A stretch of 64,000 bases of DNA from an uncultured Allobosea sp. (GTDB lineage Bacteria; Pseudomonadota; Alphaproteobacteria; Rhizobiales; Beijerinckiaceae): assembly GCF_945956895.1 (NCBI RefSeq), contig NZ_CAMFJF010000018.1, positions 1 through 64,000 on the forward strand, in the 5' to 3' direction. Below are positions 38,522 through 47,050 of this stretch, in pieces. Positions within the stretch are counted from its first letter, which is position 1. The number at the start of each line of letters is the position of its first letter. The translations under genes were made by a program, and so were the position numbers. The notes beneath the pieces are model-generated. The model ran no database searches. It saw nothing but the letters and a program-made list of their open reading frames with translations, and was not told where the DNA came from.

Positions 38522-39388
38522 TCACGCCGCCTGCCGGAAAGCGCTCATCTCCTCGCGGAGCGCATCGGCGAAACGCTGCGCCGCCAGCCCCGGCCGCGGC
38601 GCCATGATCAGCCCGACCGTCAATTCGAACAGCGGCGGCAGCCCCTCGGCCGCACCGAGCCGGCGCAGCGAGGGCGGCACGGCGCTTTCGGTGATCGCGG
38701 TGACGCAGAAGCCGCCTCCCACCGCCGAGAGTACGCCGGAGGTATGCGAGCAGGAGAAGACCAGCCGATACGCCTTGCCGGCGCTGTTCAGCGCCCCGAG
38801 GACGCGCGAGCGCGCCCGGCAGCCCTCGGAGAACAGGGCGAGCGGCAGCGTCTCCTGCAATTCCGGACGATGGCCGCGCGCCGCGACCCAGATCATCGGC
38901 TCGCGCCTGAGCACCTCGCCCATCGGCCGGCTCGGGTCCTGCGAGACCACGGCGAGATCGAGATCGCCGGCCTTGAGCGCAGGCTCGATCCGCTTCGAGA
39001 GATCGCAATGCACCTCGAGCTCGACCTTGGGATGCTCCACCGCGAAGCGCGCGATCAGAGGCCTGAGATAGGCGTCCATATAGTCGTCGGGCACGCCGAT
39101 GCGCAGGCGCCCCGTCGGCGTCTCGCCAGCAAGATCGGCCAGCGCCTCGCGCTCGACCGCGAGCAGGCGCCGCGCATGCGCGATCAGGCGCTCGCCCGCA
39201 TCCGTCGGCGTCACGCCGCGGCGCGAGCGCTCCAGCAGCTTGTGGCCGAGCTGGTTCTCCAGATCCTGGATACGCACCGAGATCGCCGATTGGGTCCGAC
39301 CGAGCCGGGCGCTCGCCGCGGTGAAGCCGCCGGTTTCCGCAACGGCCACCAGCATGCCGAGCGCGGCGAGGTCGAAATGAGCGGTCAT
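38522..39388 (-). CDS. LysR-family transcriptional regulator
   Basis: The 288-residue protein has a winged helix-turn-helix at residues 5-65 (LAALGMLVAVAETGGFTAASARLGRTQSAISVRIQDLE) and a periplasmic-binding-like effector domain. LysR genes usually control the divergent gene. Here that neighbour is a decayed EamA-type transporter (39599), so the regulator may have lost its main target. Start ATG at 39388 matches the usual N-terminus. Confidence 0.9.
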   Translation of the reverse strand: MTAHFDLAALGMLVAVAETGGFTAASARLGRTQSAISVRIQDLENQLGHKLLERSRRGVTPTDAGERLIAHARRLLAVEREALADLAGETPTGRLRIGVPDDYMDAYLRPLIARFAVEHPKVELEVHCDLSKRIEPALKAGDLDLAVVSQDPSRPMGEVLRREPMIWVAARGHRPELQETLPLALFSEGCRARSRVLGALNSAGKAYRLVFSCSHTSGVLSAVGGGFCVTAITESAVPPSLRRLGAAEGLPPLFELTVGLIMAPRPGLAAQRFADALREEMSAFRQAA

Positions 39389-39598
39389 GCCGTGCCTCCT
39401 TGGGGCGTGCTCGATCGATTTTAAGAATAGTTAAGTCAGAATAATCCGTTTTTCCGATTGAAGGAAGCGGCCTATATCACCGACCGAACGAAGCCGGGCA
39501 GACCGCGCCGTCGCGGCCGAAGCTGGCCTCACCATTTATCAGAAGACCCCATATCTGCTCCTGCCATTCCTCTCCGGCCCGCATCGCCCGCGCTGGCG

Positions 39599-40070
39599 AT
39601 GTTCATCGCGCTGCTCACCGGCGCGACCTGCACCGGCTTTTCCGGCATCTTCGTGCGCCTCGCCGATGTCGGCCCCGCCGCAGCCGGTTTCTGGCGCATG
39701 CTCTTCGCCGTGCCGGTGCTGGTCGCCTGGACCGCGCTGGAGCAGCGCAAGCTCACGACCGGCAAGATCGGTTCGGCAATCTCTCGGCGGCTGGCTTCTG
39801 CTCGGCGACAAGCCCTCGCTGCGCATTCTCGGCGCGCTGATGCTGGCGGTCGCGGGCGCCATCCTGCTGGTTCTCCCGAAGTTCATTGGCGCCGGACAGA
39901 TCACCGGCAATCTCTTCGGCGACGGCCTCGCCTTCGGTGCCGCCCTGTCCTATGCCGCCTATATCCTGGCGGTGCGCCGCGCCCGCGACCGCTCCGGTGC
40001 CGGCTATGTCAGCCTCGTCTCCAGCGTCATCAGATTCCAGACGATCACCTTGGCCATCGCATCCTCCTGA
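39599..40070 (+). pseudogene. Degenerate EamA/DMT-family transporter (internal deletion and frameshift)
   Basis: The first frame encodes two EamA-type membrane helices (ALLTGATCTGFSGIF and MLFAVPVLVAWTAL) up to about 39778. The match then continues in another frame at GGWLLLGDKPS (39786), the segment that normally ends the first EamA repeat. This runs through ILGALMLAVAGAILLVLP and GAALSYAAYILAVRRAR to a stop at 40070. About 50-60 residues around helices 3-4 are missing, with a frame change, and the last helices are gone. A functional transporter cannot be made. Confidence 0.8.
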
Positions 40071-40119
40071 TAGGTCCGGTCAAAACCAGTTTTGATTTGC
40101 AATCAGTTGCTGGTTAACG

Positions 40120-40146
40120 AAACCGATCCTATATTGCAATCGGTTT
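40120..40146. promoter_or_regulatory. Inverted repeat operator candidate for the HxlR regulator
   Basis: AAACCGAT (40120-40127) and ATCGGTTT (40139-40146) form a perfect 8-bp inverted repeat with an 11-bp spacer. AACCAG-N20-CTGGTT (40084-40115) lies just upstream, and TTGCAATCAGTT/TTGCAATCGGTT recur as a direct repeat. The site ends about 10 bp before the HxlR start codon, which suggests autoregulation. Confidence 0.6.
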
Positions 40147-40157
40147 TGGAGACGAGC

Positions 40158-40661
40158 ATGCGCGAGACCGGCCGTTCGGGCTGTCCGATCAATCTGACGC
40201 TGGAAATCCTGGGCGATCGCTGGAGCCTGATCGTGCTCCGCGACATCATGTTCGGCAACCGCCGGCATTTTCGCGAATTGCTGGCGAAATCGGACGAGGG
40301 CATCGCCTCGAACATCCTCGCCGACCGCCTGAAGCGCCTCGTGGAGAAGGGCCTGCTCTCGCGCCGCGACGACGCCAGCCACAAGCAGAAGGCGATCTAC
40401 AGCCTGACCGAGATGGGCATCGCGCTCGTCCCGGTCTTCGCCGCAATGGGCGAATGGGGCCGAAACTTCCTGCCGGTGACCGAGGAACTCTCGATCCGCG
40501 CCGAACTCTTGAGCGAAGGCGGCCCGGCGCTCTGGGAGCGCTTCATGCAGGAGCTGAGGCATCTCCATCTCGACGCAGCCCGGCCCGAGCAATCCGTGCT
40601 CGACGAGCTGACGCAAGCCTATCGGGACGCGCTGGCGCGGCGGGAAGCTGCGGCTGGGTGA
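40158..40661 (+). CDS. HxlR-family transcriptional regulator
   Basis: The 167-residue winged-helix protein has the family pattern CPINLTLEILGDRWSLIVLRDIMFGNRRHFRELL with the conserved N-terminal cysteine (redox or electrophile sensing in some members), then ILADRLKRLVEKGLLSRR. The C-terminal extension beyond about 110 is longer than in minimal members. GGAGA precedes ATG 40158. It lies between a broken transporter and a foreign-looking fragment, so its target is unclear; binding at the inverted repeat upstream is likely. Confidence 0.9.
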   Translation: MRETGRSGCPINLTLEILGDRWSLIVLRDIMFGNRRHFRELLAKSDEGIASNILADRLKRLVEKGLLSRRDDASHKQKAIYSLTEMGIALVPVFAAMGEWGRNFLPVTEELSIRAELLSEGGPALWERFMQELRHLHLDAARPEQSVLDELTQAYRDALARREAAAG

Positions 40662-40662
40662 G

Positions 40663-41010
40663 GGCCCGGTTAGCGACTATCCGTCGCCAGCAGTCTATGG
40701 AACCTATATCCATCGGCGCTTGAAAGAGCAGATCGATTCAGCAGGGTATCCCAATCTTCGCGCCGAGATTTCTGCATACAAGACAGCCATGGAAACTGGT
40801 CTCCAACCAATTCCGTATGGCTATGCCGCAAGGCTCAGAATCGATGCCGTCGAGTATCGTTCCGACGGTACGATGTGCATCTATGACTTCAAAACCGGTA
40901 AGGCAGGTCTGTCGGCGCCGCGCTCCTACGATCTCGGCGTGGCAGGCTATCTTTCGAAGCCGGGCTTCAACCGAGCAATCGTGATCGAAGTCAGACCGAG
41001 GCGGCAATGA
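40663..41010 (+). pseudogene. Orphan C-terminal nuclease-toxin fragment, PD-(D/E)XK-like, no start codon
   Basis: An open frame runs from just after the HxlR stop to 41010 with no ATG or GTG; the first possible start is a TTG at 40720. Readable in frame are VYGTYIHRRLKEQI, LRAEISAYK and RIDAVEYRSDGTMCIYDFKTGK. The D-x(n)-DxK pattern suits a PD-(D/E)XK nuclease domain like those at the C-termini of Rhs/CdiA-type polymorphic toxins. The N-terminal delivery part is absent. It overlaps the next gene by 4 bp (ATGA), the usual toxin-immunity spacing. Composition is less GC-rich than its surroundings. Confidence 0.65.
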
Positions 41011-41693
41011 CGACGAAAAAGCAGATCCGGGGTCTTTTTCAGGCAATTGTAGAGCGGCATCCCGATCTGACGATCATCAAGGCCGAATACGGCGACAAGA
41101 TCGTGCTGTGCCCGATCAATCACCTGATACGAGGCTTCTATATCCTCAGGAGCGCCTATGCCGATTACCCCGACCACTTTTGGTCTATCGGCTACACTTT
41201 CTACCCTCGTGGCTCTGCCCAAGGGGGAATTTGCGGCACGAATTTCGTCACGCCGAACATCAAGGAAATCTACTGGTCGCATCCGCGTCACCAAGAGGCC
41301 GTCATCGAGGTTGTCGAGGCTGAAATCCTGCCAATCCTGCGTTCTGTCGACGCGATCGAAAAACTACTCTCCTTGCACCACCCAATGGAAGAGAGATGGA
41401 ATGCCTGGCTCAACTCGCCGCTTCACAAACTCCGACTTCATGCTGCTCTCGGAGATTTCCGAACAGCCGCCGAAGCTATTATGGAAATGAAAGCAAAAGG
41501 GCCGCATTATTTGCCGGCCTGGAGCGAGGAAAGCTTCAAGGAGTCGATCGAACAGCTCTGGCCTCTGATCGAAGCCGAGGACCGCGCTGGCATCGCCGCC
41601 CTCCTCCGCCAGTGGGAAGAGGAGTTCATCATTCGCAACGGCCTCGAAGCGATCTACGAACGCACGCCCTTCCCGCTCGAACTCCAGCCCTGA
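41007..41693 (+). CDS. Probable immunity protein for the adjacent toxin fragment
   Basis: The 228-residue soluble protein has no signal peptide or membrane segment and is rich in aromatic and acidic residues (FYILRSAYADYPDHFWSIGYTFYPRG, WEEEFIIRNGLEAIYE). Family not recognised. It starts on the toxin fragment's stop (ATGA) and shares its lower GC content, with sampled rows at about 50-57% against about 73% in a row of the RND gene that follows. Immunity is inferred from position. It could still protect against incoming kin toxins even if the toxin fragment is silent. Confidence 0.6.
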   Translation: MTTKKQIRGLFQAIVERHPDLTIIKAEYGDKIVLCPINHLIRGFYILRSAYADYPDHFWSIGYTFYPRGSAQGGICGTNFVTPNIKEIYWSHPRHQEAVIEVVEAEILPILRSVDAIEKLLSLHHPMEERWNAWLNSPLHKLRLHAALGDFRTAAEAIMEMKAKGPHYLPAWSEESFKESIEQLWPLIEAEDRAGIAALLRQWEEEFIIRNGLEAIYERTPFPLELQP

Positions 41694-41697
41694 TGCC

Positions 41698-44600
41698 TCA
41701 CTCCGCCGCCATGCGCGGCGGAGCGGGCTTCGACATCGCTTCCGCCGTCGCGATCGCGGGTGCCGCGTGCTCCTCGATCGGCTCCCACTGGCTTTCGTCC
41801 TCGGCCTTGCCGAAGAAGCGGCCGAAGAGCCAGCCGGTCGCCCGCGAGAGATCGTCCATCACCATGTAGAAGGACGGCACGAAGACCAGCGAGAGCACGG
41901 TCGAGACGATCAGGCCGCCGATCACCGCGATCGCCATCGGCGCGCGGAACTCGCCGCCGTCGCCGACGCCATAGGCCGAGGGGAGCATGCCCGCCGCCAT
42001 CGCGATCGTGGTCATCAGGATCGGCCGCGCGCGCTTGCGGCCGGCCTCGATCAGCGCCGTAAAGCGGTCCTTGCCGCGCCCGACCTCCTCGACCGCGAAA
42101 TCGACCAGCATGATCGCGTTCTTGGTGACGATGCCCATCAGCATCAGCAGGCCGATATAGACCGGCATCGAGACGGCGTTATTGGTCGCGAGCAGCGCGA
42201 TCACCACGCCGCCGAAGGAGAGCGGCAGCGAGAGCAGGATCGTGATCGGCTGGAAAACCGAGCCGAACAGCAGGATCAGCACCGCCAGCACCAGCATCAG
42301 GCCGGTGGTCATCGCGGTGATGAAGCCCTGCACGACCTCGCCCTGGATCTCGGCATCGCCGGTCGCGGCGATCCAGACGCCCGGAGGCAAGCCGACTTGC
42401 CTGACGATCTCCTGGAATGTGTCCTGGGCCGTGCCGAGCTCGAAGCCGCGCTTCAGGTCGGCGCCGATCTGCGCCCGGCGGACGCGGTCATAACGATCGA
42501 TCGAACTCGGCCCCTCGCCGAAGCCGATATCGGCCACCGCCGTCATCGGGATCGAGACGCCGGTCGCATTGGTCACGCGGAGCGCCGCGATATTGCGCAT
42601 GTCGGTGCGGGCGGTCTCGTCGAGCTGGACGCGGATCGGCACCAGCCGGTCGCCCGCGTTGAACTTGGCAAGGTTCGGCCCGACATCGCCGATCGTGGCG
42701 ACGCGCACGGCTTCCGAGATCGCCTCGGGCGTGACGCCGAGATTGGCAGCCTCCTCCAGCTTCGGCGTGACCCGCAGCTCCGGGCGGCTCAGCGAGCCCG
42801 CGGTCGCGACATTGAGATAGCCGTCGACCCGGCGCATCCGCGCCTCGATCTTGGCGACGGCAGCATCGAGCGCCTCGCCGTCCTTGGACAGGATCGAGAA
42901 GGCCATCTCGCGCTCGCCGCGCTCGTTGACATACCAGGCGCGCACGTCCGGTACGCTCGCGAGCTTCTCGGCGATGGTGACCTTCAGTTCCTTCTGCCTG
43001 ATGTCGCGCTCGGCCTTGGGCTTGAGCAGGATGAAGACCGCGGCGCGGCGCACCTCGCGCTGACCGGTCGGCGATGCACCGCCGAGCACGAAGACGTCGC
43101 GCACCTCGGGAATGGTCTTCAGGACATCGACGAGCTTGTCGGTGGTGACGCGGGTATCTTCCAGCGTCGAGCCGGGCGGCAGTTCCACCGAGGCGACGAC
43201 GCGCGAGGTATCCTCGTCCGGGATGAAGCCGGTCGGCAGCATCTGCGTCGCCTGGATCGAACCGACCAGGAACATGAAGCCGACGATCAGCGTCGCATAG
43301 GCCGTATTGAACGGCATGGTGCGCCAGCGCCCGGTGCCATCGAAGCGCGGGAAGAACGGGATGCGGCGCTTCTTCAGCGTGCCCTTGAGCAGGCCGACAT
43401 AGCCGCGCATGACGAGCCCGTCCTTGGGATCGGCATGATGGACCGGCTTCATCAGATAGGCCGCCATCATCGGCGTGATCAGGCGCGCCACGAGCAACGA
43501 GAATAGCACGGCGACCGCGACCGTCAGGCCGAACTGCCGGAAATACTGGCCGGCGACACCGCCCATGAAGGAGACCGGCGCGAAGATCGCGACGATGGTC
43601 AGCGTGATCGCGATGACCGCGAGCCCGATCTCGTCGGCAGCTTCCATTGCCGCGCGATAGGGCGATTTGCCCATCTTCATGTGCCGGACGATGTTCTCGA
43701 TTTCGACGATGGCGTCGTCGACGAGGATGCCCGTCACCAGCGTGATGCCGAGCAGGCTGACGAGGTTGAGCGAGAAGCCCATCAGCTCCATCGCCCAGAA
43801 GGTGGGGATGGCGGAAAGCGGCAACGCGATTGCGGTGATCAACGTCGCCCGCCAGTTGCGCAGGAACAGGAAGACGACGATGACGGCGAGCGCCGCGCCC
43901 TCCAGCAGCGTCTCCATCGCCGCCTTGTAGTTGCCGTAGGTATAGGCGACGGCGTCGTCGATCGGCGTGAGCTTGATGTCCGGAAAGCGCTTGTTCAGCT
44001 CTCCCACGCGCTGCGACACGACATCCTTGACCGAGAGCTCGCTCGAGCCCTTCGAGCGGAACACCGCGAAGGTCACGACGGGGCTCTTGTTCAGCCGGCC
44101 GAAGGCGCGCGGCTCGGAATTGGAATCCTCGACACGGCCGAGTTCCTTCAGGCGCACCTCGCGCCCGCCGGACAGCGTGATCTTGGTCTCGGCCAAGTCC
44201 GCGACGGTCCGTGCGCCGGCGAGCGTGCGGATCGCCTGCTCCTGCCCGCCGACCTCGCCGCGCCCGCCGGCGAGATCGACATTGGTGGCGCGGATCTGGC
44301 GGTTGACTTCGCCGGCGGTGATGCCGAGCGCGAGCAGCCGGTCGGGATCGAGCGAGATGCGGATCTCGCGGTCGACGCCACCATAGCGCTCGACCCGGCC
44401 GACACCCTTCAGGCCCTGCAATTCGCGCGCGACGACATCGTCGACATGCCAGGAGAGCTGTTCCAGCGTCATGCCGGCCGAAGCCGCGCCATAGGTCAGG
44501 ATCGACTGACCCTCGACATCGATGCGCTGGATGATCGGCTCGTCGATGGTGCGCGGCAGGTCGGCGCGGATCTTGGCGATCGCGTCCTTGACGTCGTTGA

Positions 44601-44919
44601 CGGCCCGGTCGGTGTTCGTCTCCAGCCGGAACTCGATCAGCGTCAGCGACTGGCCGTCGGTCAGCGTCGAGGTGACGTGCTTGACGCCGGTGATATTGGC
44701 GACCGTGTCCTCGACGCGCTTGCTGACCTGGCTTTCGAGCTCGGCCGGCGCAGCGCCGGACTGCGTCACGGTGACCGAGACCAGCGGCACGTCGATATTC
44801 GGGAAGCGCGTCACCGGCAGCTTCGAGAAGGCAAGCAGCCCGAGCACGCAGAGCACGACGAAGAGCAGGATGGCCGGAACCGGCTTTCGGATCGACCAGG
44901 CTGAGAAATTGACGTTCAT
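41698..44919 (-). CDS. RND-family efflux transporter permease (AcrB/MexB-type)
   Basis: The 1073-residue inner-membrane antiporter has twelve expected membrane helices, two large periplasmic loops and the proton-relay aspartate pair in helix 4 (ILVDDAIVEIENIV). Other family landmarks are PNIDVPLVSVTVTQSGAAPAELE and IVTKNAIMLVDFA. It exports hydrophobic compounds with the membrane-fusion protein upstream and an outer-membrane channel encoded elsewhere. It is the last gene of the tetR-MFP-RND operon. Confidence 0.94.
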   Translation of the reverse strand: MNVNFSAWSIRKPVPAILLFVVLCVLGLLAFSKLPVTRFPNIDVPLVSVTVTQSGAAPAELESQVSKRVEDTVANITGVKHVTSTLTDGQSLTLIEFRLETNTDRAVNDVKDAIAKIRADLPRTIDEPIIQRIDVEGQSILTYGAASAGMTLEQLSWHVDDVVARELQGLKGVGRVERYGGVDREIRISLDPDRLLALGITAGEVNRQIRATNVDLAGGRGEVGGQEQAIRTLAGARTVADLAETKITLSGGREVRLKELGRVEDSNSEPRAFGRLNKSPVVTFAVFRSKGSSELSVKDVVSQRVGELNKRFPDIKLTPIDDAVAYTYGNYKAAMETLLEGAALAVIVVFLFLRNWRATLITAIALPLSAIPTFWAMELMGFSLNLVSLLGITLVTGILVDDAIVEIENIVRHMKMGKSPYRAAMEAADEIGLAVIAITLTIVAIFAPVSFMGGVAGQYFRQFGLTVAVAVLFSLLVARLITPMMAAYLMKPVHHADPKDGLVMRGYVGLLKGTLKKRRIPFFPRFDGTGRWRTMPFNTAYATLIVGFMFLVGSIQATQMLPTGFIPDEDTSRVVASVELPPGSTLEDTRVTTDKLVDVLKTIPEVRDVFVLGGASPTGQREVRRAAVFILLKPKAERDIRQKELKVTIAEKLASVPDVRAWYVNERGEREMAFSILSKDGEALDAAVAKIEARMRRVDGYLNVATAGSLSRPELRVTPKLEEAANLGVTPEAISEAVRVATIGDVGPNLAKFNAGDRLVPIRVQLDETARTDMRNIAALRVTNATGVSIPMTAVADIGFGEGPSSIDRYDRVRRAQIGADLKRGFELGTAQDTFQEIVRQVGLPPGVWIAATGDAEIQGEVVQGFITAMTTGLMLVLAVLILLFGSVFQPITILLSLPLSFGGVVIALLATNNAVSMPVYIGLLMLMGIVTKNAIMLVDFAVEEVGRGKDRFTALIEAGRKRARPILMTTIAMAAGMLPSAYGVGDGGEFRAPMAIAVIGGLIVSTVLSLVFVPSFYMVMDDLSRATGWLFGRFFGKAEDESQWEPIEEHAAPAIATAEAMSKPAPPRMAAE

Positions 44920-44931
44920 CGCCGCCGCCCG

Positions 44932-46110
44932 TCAGTTCGTCGCGACCGGCGTGATCACGTCGCCGTCGCGCACGAATGTGCCGGCGCGCGCCACCACCGT
45001 CTCGCCCGCGGAGATGCCGCTCGCGATCTCCGCGCGGCCATCGCCGACCAGCCCGAGCGTCACCGGCTTGGTCGTGACCTTGCCGTCCTTGACCGACTGA
45101 ACCGTCGCGCCCGAGCGGCTATAGGTGATGGCCGAAAGCGGCAGGGTGACAGTGCGCTTGCGGCCGGTCTCGATGACGCCGCGCGCGAAGGAGCCGATGG
45201 CGACTGGCGGATTGCCGTCGAGCGCCACGAGGACGCGGCCGAGCCGCGACGCCTTGTCAACCTCCGGCATGATCAGGCGGATGCTACCGGCCAAGGCCTC
45301 CTTGGCGCCGGCTGGCGTGACCGCGACGGCCTGCCCGAGCTTGAGCCGAGGAAGCTCGACCTCCGCGACCTGCGTCTCCAGTTCGACCGCGCCATCGGCG
45401 ATGATCCGGAACAACGGATCGCTCTGCGGCAACATGCTCGCCATCGCGCCGAGCCGGGCCGTGCGTCGGCTGATGGTGCCGGCGCGCGGCGCCTTGATCT
45501 CGGTGCGCGCCAGCTTGACGGCGATGTCCTTGCCTTGCGCCTGTGCCAGGGCGAGATCGGCACTGGCGATCGCCAGCGCCTGCCGGGCCGAATTCGCGCG
45601 CGCCTGTCCGGAGCGAGCAGCGGCGGCGCGCTGGTCGAACATCTCGACACTGGCATTGCCACTCTCGCGCAGCGCCTTGGTGCGGTCGAAAGCGTTGTTG
45701 GCCTGGACGAGATTGGCGTCGGCCTCGGCGATCTGGGCATTGGCCTGGGCGACCAACGCCTCAGCGCGGGCGATCTGCGCGTCGTTCTGCACCTTCTGGA
45801 CATCGAGCGTCATGCGGTTCAGCCGGGCGAGAACCTGTCCGCGCGCGACCTTGTCGCCTTCCTGTGCCAGCAATTCGACGATCGAGAGCCCGTCGACCTC
45901 CGGCGCGACCAGGATCTCGTCGCGCGCGACGATCGAGCCGGAGACGACCACGCTCTGGACGATCTCGGTGGTCTGCGCCTGCGTCACCGTGACGGAAGGG
46001 CCAGCGGCCGCAGCCTGCTGCTTGGCCGTCTCGGCCCGCGCAGGCAGGGGCGCGGCCATCAGGCCGAGGGCGATCATCGCGGTAAGCGGAACGATCGAAC
46101 GAAGAGGCAT
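44932..46110 (-). CDS. RND efflux membrane-fusion (HlyD/AcrA-type) protein
   Basis: The 392-residue periplasmic adaptor has a signal peptide to about residue 27, a split lipoyl domain (VVVSGSIVARDEILVAPEVDGLSIVELLAQEGDKVARGQVLARL, later TEIKAPRAGTISRRTARLG) separated by a long coiled-coil hairpin rich in Ala/Gln (IARAEALVAQANAQIAEADANL), then beta-barrel and membrane-proximal domains. The ATG at 46110 gives a normal export signal; upstream in-frame codons (to 46179) are less likely. It begins 12 bp before the RND gene. Confidence 0.9.
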   Translation of the reverse strand: MPLRSIVPLTAMIALGLMAAPLPARAETAKQQAAAAGPSVTVTQAQTTEIVQSVVVSGSIVARDEILVAPEVDGLSIVELLAQEGDKVARGQVLARLNRMTLDVQKVQNDAQIARAEALVAQANAQIAEADANLVQANNAFDRTKALRESGNASVEMFDQRAAAARSGQARANSARQALAIASADLALAQAQGKDIAVKLARTEIKAPRAGTISRRTARLGAMASMLPQSDPLFRIIADGAVELETQVAEVELPRLKLGQAVAVTPAGAKEALAGSIRLIMPEVDKASRLGRVLVALDGNPPVAIGSFARGVIETGRKRTVTLPLSAITYSRSGATVQSVKDGKVTTKPVTLGLVGDGRAEIASGISAGETVVARAGTFVRDGDVITPVATN

Positions 46111-46175
46111 CGGAGAGGATCCTGTTGCGGCCATCAGGCCGGACGGCAACGGAAAAAACCTGGCGGAGGCAGAGA

Positions 46176-46814
46176 TCACGGCTGCGTCTCCATTTCGGGC
46201 AGGAGCATGGTCTGCGCGAGCTGGCGCATGCCGGCGAAAAGCGTGTCGGCGGCGGCGGTGGTATCGAAATTCGGGTCCATCGCCCGCCGGCAGAAGAAGC
46301 CGTCCGCCATCATCGAGACCGCCATCAGGAAGCGGCCCTCGTCGAGCCGCGGCGGCAATTCACCATTGCTCTTGGCTTCGCTGATCGCGGCCGCCAGGCC
46401 TTGGATCACGGTGCCCTCGATATCCGCGCACATCCGCGCCATGCCGGGATTGCGCGCGGCTTCCGCCCAGATCTGCAGGGCGATGACAGCCTTTTCGCGC
46501 GGCTGCTGCACGAGATGCTTGCGGCCGAGCTCCTCGAGCTGGTCGAGCAACGAACCGTTCTTCGGACAGAGCTTGCCGAAATCCTCGGCGATCAGGCTGC
46601 GGTCGCGCTCGGTCATGCCCTCGATGATCGCGTCCTTCGACGAGAAATAGCGATAGAGATTGCCCGGGCTCATGCCGGCTTCAGCCGCGACATCCTGCAT
46701 TGTCGCGGCATGGAAGCCGGCGCGCGCGAAGACGCGCTCGGCCGCATCGAGGATGCGGATATGACGCTCCGAGAGGGCGGATTCGGACGACGATGCGGGA
46801 ACCACGGGCGGCAT
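46176..46814 (-). CDS. TetR-family repressor of the RND efflux operon
   Basis: The 212-residue protein has a TetR helix-turn-helix at about residues 17-60 (ILDAAERVFARAGFHAATMQDVAAEAGMSPGNLYRYFSSKDAII) and a C-terminal ligand domain. It is the first gene of an operon with the efflux genes, and a perfect palindrome lies about 15 bp before its start codon. Autoregulation together with the pump is the obvious model. Confidence 0.93.
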   Translation of the reverse strand: MPPVVPASSSESALSERHIRILDAAERVFARAGFHAATMQDVAAEAGMSPGNLYRYFSSKDAIIEGMTERDRSLIAEDFGKLCPKNGSLLDQLEELGRKHLVQQPREKAVIALQIWAEAARNPGMARMCADIEGTVIQGLAAAISEAKSNGELPPRLDEGRFLMAVSMMADGFFCRRAMDPNFDTTAAADTLFAGMRQLAQTMLLPEMETQP

Positions 46815-46828
46815 CGAAACTCGATATC

Positions 46829-46852
46829 ATGAGAATGAACGTTCATTCTCAT
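46829..46852. promoter_or_regulatory. 24-bp perfect palindrome, TetR operator
   Basis: Core GAGAATGAACGTTCATTCTC, flanked by AT on each side, makes a 24-bp perfect palindrome immediately upstream of the tetR start codon. TetR-family repressors of RND pumps bind palindromes with this ATGAACGTTCAT-like centre, so occupation would block transcription of the whole operon. Confidence 0.85.
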
Positions 46853-47050
46853 CTCAGATACGGCGACCGACGTCAAGCAAAACGCCTCTCGCAGCTATGG
46901 GCGGGGCGAGGATTGCCGGACCATTGCCGCATTCCGGCGCACAAATTGCTTGCTTCGTTCCGTCTGGAACCGCATGCTCGGAAGCGATCTGGCATGGCTT
47001 CGCGCGCCGTCTCTCCCAAACGTCCCGCGCGAGCGACCTTGAAGTCCGTG

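Noticed and set aside
39458..40117. A full-length 219-residue protein in this frame
   Set aside because: Only the middle part matches EamA; after 39780 the reading frame encodes Arg-rich noise while the homology moves to another frame.
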